Position numbers and translations under genes: made by a program | NCBI GenBank assembly: GCA_947090235.1 | Contig: CAMUNJ010000024.1 | Span: 1 to 10,494, forward strand | Direction: 5' to 3' | DNA: 10,494 nt | Source: an uncultured Bacillota bacterium | Lineage (GTDB): Bacteria; Bacillota; Clostridia; Christensenellales; UBA1242 | Shown here: positions 7,111 through 10,494 of the stretch, piece after piece | Position numbering within the stretch: the stretch's first letter is position 1 | How the letters are laid out: each line of letters starts with the position of its first letter | Notes under the pieces: generated by a model | The model's input: only the letters and a program-made list of their open reading frames with translations | What the model was told of the DNA's origin: nothing | Database searches by the model: none

Positions 7111-7155
7111 AAAAAATCCCTTTAAAGTCGGAATAGCCCGAAAATAAAGGGATTT
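7111..7155 (-). terminator. intrinsic terminator downstream of the tRNA-Thr remnant
   Basis: Read on the minus strand, an 11-bp stem pairs AAATCCCTTTA (complement of 7145-7155) with TAAAGGGATTT (complement of 7114-7124). An inner TCGG/CCGA stem lies within it and a T-run from the A-run at 7111-7116 follows. It begins 5 nt past the tRNA 3' end, the usual place for a tRNA transcript terminator. On the + strand the following T-run is too short to be convincing. Confidence 0.75.
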
Positions 7156-7159
7156 AGGC

Positions 7160-7205
7160 TGGAGCTTACGAGCAGACTCGAACTGCCGACCTATGCCTTA
7201 CCAAG
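7160..7205 (-). pseudogene. 3' half of tRNA-Thr(GGU), truncated at the anticodon loop (att core)
   Basis: On the minus strand the sequence reads from the anticodon loop TTGGTAA (7198-7204; anticodon GGU) into GGCAT (3' side of the anticodon stem), AGGTC, a T-arm with GGCAG, TTCGAGT and CTGCT, acceptor strand CGTAAGC, discriminator T and an encoded CCA ending at 7160. This matches the 3' half of a bacterial tRNA-Thr. Upstream of the loop the expected ATGCC stem partner, D-arm and 5' acceptor (GCTTACG) are missing; only the C next to the loop is kept. A break exactly at the anticodon loop is the usual mark of integration by a tyrosine recombinase that uses a tRNA gene as attB. The fragment cannot give a functional tRNA. 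Confidence 0.85.
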
Positions 7206-7293
7206 AAACAATCCTATTTGATGAGTGTGCGAGCCCTAACTTGCTAAACTCCTTTATTTTATTTACAAAGAGTATAGTCAAAAAGGAAACTGC

Positions 7294-7318
7294 TGTCAAC
7301 TTAATTTTAAAGTTGACA
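7294..7318. repeat. inverted repeat next to the arm-like repeats
   Basis: TGTCAACTT (7294-7302) and AAGTTGACA (7310-7318) are perfect 9-bp complements with a 7-nt spacer. The right arm overlaps the first TTGACACCA copy, so the repeat supplies TTGACA motifs in both orientations. It could bind the integrase, the excisionase or another regulator. No T-run follows, so it is not a terminator. Confidence 0.5.
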
Positions 7319-7332
7319 CCATTTGACACCAA
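7311..7332 (+). repeat. tandem arm-type direct repeats, right of the tRNA core
   Basis: AGTTGACACCAT (7311-7322) and ATTTGACACCAA (7321-7332) share TTGACACCA at an exact 10-bp period, which places both copies on the same DNA face. Tandem direct repeats of this size near an att core are typical integrase arm sites. The similar copy at 6974-6985 lies on the other side of the core. Confidence 0.5.
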
Positions 7333-7423
7333 ATGTGAAGTTTTTGAAAAATTTGATTGTTTTGAAACTGTCTAAAACTATATAAAACTGAATTGAACTT
7401 TTGAAGAAAGTTTTGAAAAAACA

Positions 7424-7452
7424 ATACAAATTCACTTATTTTATGTTATAAT
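7424..7452 (+). promoter_or_regulatory. sigma-A-type promoter of the Bro-N gene
   Basis: A perfect TATAAT (7447-7452) with extended TG (7444-7445) lies 17 nt after ATACAA (7424-7429). It is the same -35 hexamer, spacing and extended -10 as the cargo promoter at 2962-2990. The gene start is 20 nt further on. Confidence 0.75.
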
Positions 7453-7472
7453 TCATTTATAGGAGACAAAAG

Positions 7473-8318
7473 ATGTCAAACATAAAGGTTTTTGAAGATA
7501 GAAAAGTTAGGACACAGTGGGACGCCGAAAAAGAAGATTGGTGGTTTTCTGTTGTTGATGTGTGTGCAATATTATCAGAGAGCCAAAGTAAAGATCCGGG
7601 CGCTTATTGGAGAAAATTAAAACAAAGGCTTAAACAAGAAGGAAGCGAGATCGTGACAAATTGTCACGAACTGAAATTGCAGTCAACTGATGGCAAATTT
7701 TATAAAACAGATGTTCTTGACACAAAAGGAGTTTTGCGTCTTGTTCAATCCATTCCAAGTCCAAAGGCAGAGCCTTTTAAGATGTGGCTTGCACAAGTTG
7801 GAAGTGAAAGGCTGGACGAAATTGTCGATCCACAAAAAGCAATAGACAGAGCAATTGAAATGTATCGTCAAAAAGGTTATCCAGAAGAATGGATAACTCA
7901 ACGCATGATGACAATAAAAATGCGAAAAGAGCTGACAGCAGAGTGGCAAGAACGCGGAATAACACAAGAAAAAGACTATGCAATCTTGACAAATGAAATG
8001 ACGAAAGCGTGGTCCGGAATGAGTGTGCAAGAGTATAAGAAATACAAGGGTTTGAAGAAAGAAAACTTGCGAGATAATATGACCAACATTGAACTTGTCC
8101 TTAATATGCTTGCTGAAGTCACAACAACCACAATTTCTAAACAAGAGCAACCAACAACATTTGAGCAAAACAAAAAGATTGCCAAGCGTGGTGGCAAAGT
8201 TGCAAACGACGCGAAAAACAGGTTTGAAGAAGAAACTGGGCAAAAAGTAATAAGTCCGCTTAATGCAAATGATAAAAATTTGCTTGAAGTGAAGAATAGC
8301 AAAAAGGACGAGGAATAA
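7473..8318 (+). CDS. Bro-N domain phage-antirepressor-type protein
   Basis: This is a 281-aa soluble protein. Residues about 1-105 are a Bro-N domain: KVFEDRKVRTQWDAEKEDWWFSVVDV, then YWRKLKQRL, GSEIVTNCHELKL and DTKGVLRLVQSIPSPKAEPFKMWLAQVGSER, all standard for prophage antirepressors. The C-terminal part (about 110-270, with YPEEWITQRM, RKELTAEWQERG and KKIAKRGGKVANDA) matches the DinD-like companion domain of full-length members. Such proteins bind DNA or repressors and are common on phages and mobile elements. ATG 7473 has AGGAG (7461-7465). The gene has its own promoter and no clear terminator before the next promoter at 8373. A perfect 19-bp palindrome (7651-7669) lies inside the gene. 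The family is secure; what it regulates is unknown. Confidence 0.88.
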   Translation: MSNIKVFEDRKVRTQWDAEKEDWWFSVVDVCAILSESQSKDPGAYWRKLKQRLKQEGSEIVTNCHELKLQSTDGKFYKTDVLDTKGVLRLVQSIPSPKAEPFKMWLAQVGSERLDEIVDPQKAIDRAIEMYRQKGYPEEWITQRMMTIKMRKELTAEWQERGITQEKDYAILTNEMTKAWSGMSVQEYKKYKGLKKENLRDNMTNIELVLNMLAEVTTTTISKQEQPTTFEQNKKIAKRGGKVANDAKNRFEEETGQKVISPLNANDKNLLEVKNSKKDEE

Positions 8319-8372
8319 TACAATAAATTTTGTTGAGATTGATTTTCTGTTGCACCATAAAGTGAAGAAACC

Positions 8373-8401
8373 TTGACAAAACTTTCAAATTGCGTTATAC
8401 T
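8373..8401 (+). promoter_or_regulatory. consensus sigma-A promoter of the 8421-10219 gene group
   Basis: TTGACA (8373-8378) is a perfect -35, 17 nt before TATACT (8396-8401). This is the closest match to consensus in the window. It lies between the Bro-N stop and the next start, leaving only a short leader of about 13 nt. Confidence 0.85.
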
Positions 8402-8420
8402 TAAAGGAAGGAGAAATAAA

Positions 8421-9437
8421 ATGGCTGTTGTTTTTAAATTTGATGAAAAAGCACAAGAACAATTAAGGATTTTTGACGTGCGTGAAAAATTGACAGAGGA
8501 ATATGTTGCAAATTGTAAAGGCGTGAAAGGAACTTGGGAAGAAAGGAATGAACAATTGCAAACATTAAGAAGAGAATATATCAAATCTTATTTGGAAGTA
8601 TCTCCAGATGTTGTAGATTTGAACTTGATAAGTTTCGCTGACACATTGTTCTATGAATTTGACAGGTCCCGTTGTGATGTAAAAACTCTTTTAGACGCAA
8701 GAAAAGATGTTTGGAAAGACATAATGCAAGTATATACAAGCGGAAAAATTAACAACGAAACTCTTGTGAATTTAATGCGCTTTATTGGAGTTGAAAGAGA
8801 TTTCTATGACGAAACAATGCTTGTTGGCGGACTTGGAGAAGATTGCATTGATGACCTTTCTTTGTTTGACGCCAAAATCATCAACAGACGTTTCAGACAT
8901 GAGCATTTTATGTCAAATATGCGAAAAGTAAAAGATGCTTTCTATGGCGAAGGAGAATTTTATTCTCAAATTGAAGAGATTTTCGATAAGAAAGCAAAAG
9001 ATTGCTTTAATTCCGAAGGTTGCAAAGAATATATGGCTGATATTATGAAAAAAGCAAGTGAATTTGTTGATGACGAAAAAACTCTTTCCAGCGGAATCCA
9101 AAAGAATATAAGCAAAGTTGCTGCATTGGAAGTTTCGCGCGGCAAAAAGAGAACTTATTTGAATTTGACTTATCAAGAAGAGGAGAAATCTTATACACGT
9201 GTTCCACAAAGTATTGCGGACTATAGAAAACATGGCGCACAATATGAGAGAACTTATGAAACTGTCACAAGAGAATATGATCCAGAATATGTCGCAAAAA
9301 ATCTGCCAAAAGAGTTGAGTTTAGAGAAAGATGACGAAGGCTATTATTTGACTCAACAAGAATGTGCAATTACAACCGACGACCTTAAAAAAATGACTTC
9401 AAGATATGACAAGAAACAAGAGTTAGAACAATGTTAA
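8421..9437 (+). CDS. unrecognised 338-aa soluble protein
   Basis: I do not recognise this protein. The start is ATG 8421, with GAAGGAG (8407-8413) 7 nt upstream; an in-frame TTG at 8373 falls inside the promoter and is rejected. The protein is hydrophilic and mostly helical, with many Lys, Glu and Asp residues and several single cysteines not arranged as a metal site. Residues about 245-310 are more beta-like and aromatic (RTYLNLTYQEEEKSYTRV, YERTYETVTREYDPEYV). There is no signal peptide, membrane segment or known catalytic motif. It is the first gene after a consensus promoter, and the HD-domain gene begins 10 nt after its stop, so the two are almost certainly co-transcribed. That pairing is the only clue to its role. 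Confidence 0.75.
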   Translation: MAVVFKFDEKAQEQLRIFDVREKLTEEYVANCKGVKGTWEERNEQLQTLRREYIKSYLEVSPDVVDLNLISFADTLFYEFDRSRCDVKTLLDARKDVWKDIMQVYTSGKINNETLVNLMRFIGVERDFYDETMLVGGLGEDCIDDLSLFDAKIINRRFRHEHFMSNMRKVKDAFYGEGEFYSQIEEIFDKKAKDCFNSEGCKEYMADIMKKASEFVDDEKTLSSGIQKNISKVAALEVSRGKKRTYLNLTYQEEEKSYTRVPQSIADYRKHGAQYERTYETVTREYDPEYVAKNLPKELSLEKDDEGYYLTQQECAITTDDLKKMTSRYDKKQELEQC

Positions 9438-9447
9438 AGAGGTTTAA

Positions 9448-9876
9448 ATGATTTCAATTGATAGACAAAAGCATATTTTTGGAGTTGCAAATTTTTTGAA
9501 AGAATTTGCTATCAAAGAAAAAATGAAAAGCCAAGATGTGGAAGATCTTTTCACTCTTGGCCTTTTGCATGATATTGGCTATGAGTTTTTAGATGAAAAA
9601 GATTATAGCACACACCCCACTGTTGGCGGACTTATTCTTAAAAAACAAAAATATAAATATTGGAAAGAAGTTTATTATCATGGCGTTTCAAACTGCAAAT
9701 ACAAAAGCAAATTTTTGGATTTGCTAAATTGGGCAGACATGAGAATTGACGGAAAAGGAAATGTCGTTTCCTTTGGCGAAAGACTTGCAGATGTTTCAAG
9801 AAGATATAACACGCCTATTGAAAAATTAAGTTGTTATAAAATCGTTTGCGAACTTAAAGCCAAAGGCTTTGAATAA
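9448..9876 (+). CDS. small HD-domain metal-dependent hydrolase
   Basis: This 142-aa protein consists almost entirely of an HD domain. The metal ligands appear in order: H9 (RQKHIFGVANFL), H41-D42 (LLHDIGYE), H56 (STHPTVGG), H78 (YYHGVSN) and D97 (NWADMRID). HD proteins of this size are metal-dependent phosphohydrolases acting on nucleotides or other phosphate esters; the substrate cannot be read from the sequence. The ATG at 9448 follows AAAGAGG (9436-9442), which overlaps the previous stop. The next gene starts 10 nt after this stop, with its binding site over the TAA, so all three look translationally linked. Length is normal for short, single-domain members. Confidence 0.82.
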   Translation: MISIDRQKHIFGVANFLKEFAIKEKMKSQDVEDLFTLGLLHDIGYEFLDEKDYSTHPTVGGLILKKQKYKYWKEVYYHGVSNCKYKSKFLDLLNWADMRIDGKGNVVSFGERLADVSRRYNTPIEKLSCYKIVCELKAKGFE

Positions 9877-9886
9877 AGGAGTTTTT

Positions 9887-10219
9887 ATGTTAGTTGATAT
9901 AAACAAAGTAAAGATTTTTGTGACCGTTCCGCTTGAAAATGTTGAAGAAGTGCGAAATGCAATTTGCGAAGCTGGCGCTGGCATAATTGGGAATTACTCT
10001 TTTTGCACAACATCAGTAAAAAGCGTTGGAACATTTATCCCAAATGACAAAGCCAACCCATATATTGGCACAAGAAACAAATTAGAGTTTGTTGAAGAAG
10101 AAAAATTGGAAGTTATTTGTGATGTTGACAAAGTGAAAAAAGTTGTCGCAAATCTTCGCAAAGCACACCCTTATGAAGAGCCAGCAATTGACATTGTTCC
10201 ATTGTTGAATTTTGAATAA
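9887..10219 (+). CDS. YqfO/NIF3 C-terminal-type (PII/CutA-like fold) small protein
   Basis: This 110-aa protein matches the domain inserted in or fused to NIF3/YqfO proteins, which also occurs alone: KIFVTVPLENVEEVRNAICEAGAGIIGNYSFCTTSVKSVGTF, then NPYIGTRNKLEFVEE and a C-terminal LRKAHPYEEPAIDIVPL. The GNYxxC and HPYEExxxDI motifs are characteristic. The fold resembles trimeric PII/CutA1 proteins; stand-alone members have no firm function and are often annotated as NIF3-like. ATG 9887 has AAAGGAG (9875-9881) 5 nt upstream; an in-frame TTG at 9869 lies inside the HD gene and lacks a site. It is the last gene of its group, before the terminator at 10225-10252. Confidence 0.88.
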   Translation: MLVDINKVKIFVTVPLENVEEVRNAICEAGAGIIGNYSFCTTSVKSVGTFIPNDKANPYIGTRNKLEFVEEEKLEVICDVDKVKKVVANLRKAHPYEEPAIDIVPLLNFE

Positions 10220-10224
10220 GTATG

Positions 10225-10252
10225 AAACTGATAAATTTTATCAGTTTTTTTT
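10225..10252 (+). terminator. intrinsic terminator of the 8421-10219 group
   Basis: AAACTGAT (10225-10232) pairs with ATCAGTTT (10240-10247); inner A/T pairs can extend the stem. A run of eight T (10245-10252) follows. It starts 6 nt after the stop of the YqfO-type gene. Confidence 0.88.
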
Positions 10253-10289
10253 GTATTTTATAAAAAGTAAAACAAAAATGCCATATTTA

Positions 10290-10298
10290 TGCTATACT
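10290..10298 (+). promoter_or_regulatory. extended -10 promoter of the cysteine hydrolase gene
   Basis: TG at 10290-10291 precedes TATACT (10293-10298), an extended -10. No good -35 is seen 17 nt upstream (AAACAA at 10270-10275). The gene start lies 21 nt downstream with AAGGAG in between, and a terminator lies just upstream, so the next gene needs its own promoter. Confidence 0.6.
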
Positions 10299-10318
10299 GG
10301 ACCTATAAGGAGATTGTT

Positions 10319-10494
10319 ATGGCTGAAAATAAGGTCTTAGTCGTTGTTGATATACAAAACTATTTTATGAAATATAACAACTTTAAAAATTTGGCAAACA
10401 AGATTGATGAGTATATCTCTAAAAACAACTATGAGAAAATCATCTTCACAAAATTTTTAAACAAAAAGAAATCTCTTTTTGAAACTAAAATGAA
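10319..10494 (+). CDS. isochorismatase-family cysteine hydrolase (N-terminal part, runs off window)
   Basis: The frame starts at ATG 10319, with AAGGAG (10307-10312) 6 nt upstream, and stays open to the right edge, giving 58 residues. The N-terminus reads ENKVLVVVDIQNYF, the family strand with the catalytic Asp (D11) followed by Q-N-x-F. The later segment KIIFTKFLNKKKSLFE fits the second strand of the alpha/beta fold. Members hydrolyse nicotinamide, N-carbamoyl compounds or isochorismate. The Lys and Cys of the triad lie beyond the edge, so activity and substrate cannot be judged. Confidence 0.8.
   Translation, partial: MAENKVLVVVDIQNYFMKYNNFKNLANKIDEYISKNNYEKIIFTKFLNKKKSLFETKM

Larger units (their letters stand above)
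6966..7423. other. gene-free attachment-site region
   Basis: About 460 nt without a credible gene. It contains a truncated tRNA-Thr on the minus strand, its minus-strand terminator, arm-site-like repeats on both sides and an inverted repeat, each listed separately. A short inverted pair TGGTGC (7071-7076) and GCACCA (7089-7094) and two GCAGTTTT copies near 7000 and 7020 are also present but may be chance. Together these look like an att region of the tyrosine recombinase encoded at 1560-2942. Confidence 0.6.

Noticed and set aside
7160..7251. A complete, possibly unusual tRNA extending right to the GGAGTTT complement near 7251
   Set aside because: An 8-bp pairing between GGAGTTTA and TAAGCTCC can be drawn, but it shifts the acceptor relative to the T-arm. 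No D-arm or anticodon stem partner exists, so truncation is the simpler reading.
7193..7375. 60-codon + strand frame across the tRNA remnant and repeats
   Set aside because: It runs through the complement of a tRNA and the arm repeats, lacks a binding site and has no protein-like character.
7683..8584. Two long minus-strand frames (186 and 202 codons)
   Set aside because: They are antisense to the Bro-N gene and the next promoter, lack binding sites and have the Phe/Leu/Ser/Cys-rich composition of antisense reading.
1..10494. CRISPR array, insertion sequence or rRNA
   Set aside because: No regularly spaced repeats, no transposase frame with terminal inverted repeats and no rRNA-like conserved sequence were seen on either strand.

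Overview
The window is AT-rich, has strong AGGAGG-type ribosome binding sites, sigma-A-type promoters (often with an extended TGnTATAAT -10) and closely packed genes. This points to a low-GC Bacillota-like bacterium, perhaps gut-associated. The taxon is an inference; nothing in the window fixes it. All substantial genes lie on the + strand and use the standard bacterial code.

Layout. Positions 1-2942 are the mobility end of an integrative element. They hold the tail of an unrecognised protein, a small ribbon-helix-helix-like DNA-binding protein, a structured leader RNA with a terminator, an excisionase-like winged-HTH protein, and a complete tyrosine recombinase overlapping it by 20 nt. Positions 2962-6965 are a cargo unit with its own promoter and a strong terminator. 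It has three closely spaced genes: a transglutaminase-fold protein with an apparent Cys-His-Asp triad, a DUF2225-like zinc-ribbon/helical-repeat protein, and a GH10 (xylanase-family) glycoside hydrolase with both catalytic glutamates but no signal peptide. I know of no described system with this trio, and it is the best candidate here for something new.

Positions 6966-7472 contain no gene but look like an attachment region. On the minus strand lies the 3' half of a tRNA-Thr(GGU), cut exactly at the anticodon loop and followed by a strong minus-strand terminator. Copies of an ATTTGACMCCAA-like motif flank it on both sides, as expected of integrase arm sites. The 5' half of the tRNA is absent. 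The site may therefore be attP of a circular or tandem element, a junction between stacked elements, or a secondary integration site.

Positions 7424-10494 hold a second group: a Bro-N phage-antirepressor-type protein with its own promoter, then a consensus promoter driving an unrecognised 338-aa protein, an HD-domain hydrolase and a YqfO/NIF3 C-terminal-type small protein, closed by a terminator. Last is the start of an isochorismatase-family cysteine hydrolase, cut by the window edge. Whether this right-hand group is host chromosome or more mobile DNA cannot be settled from the window.
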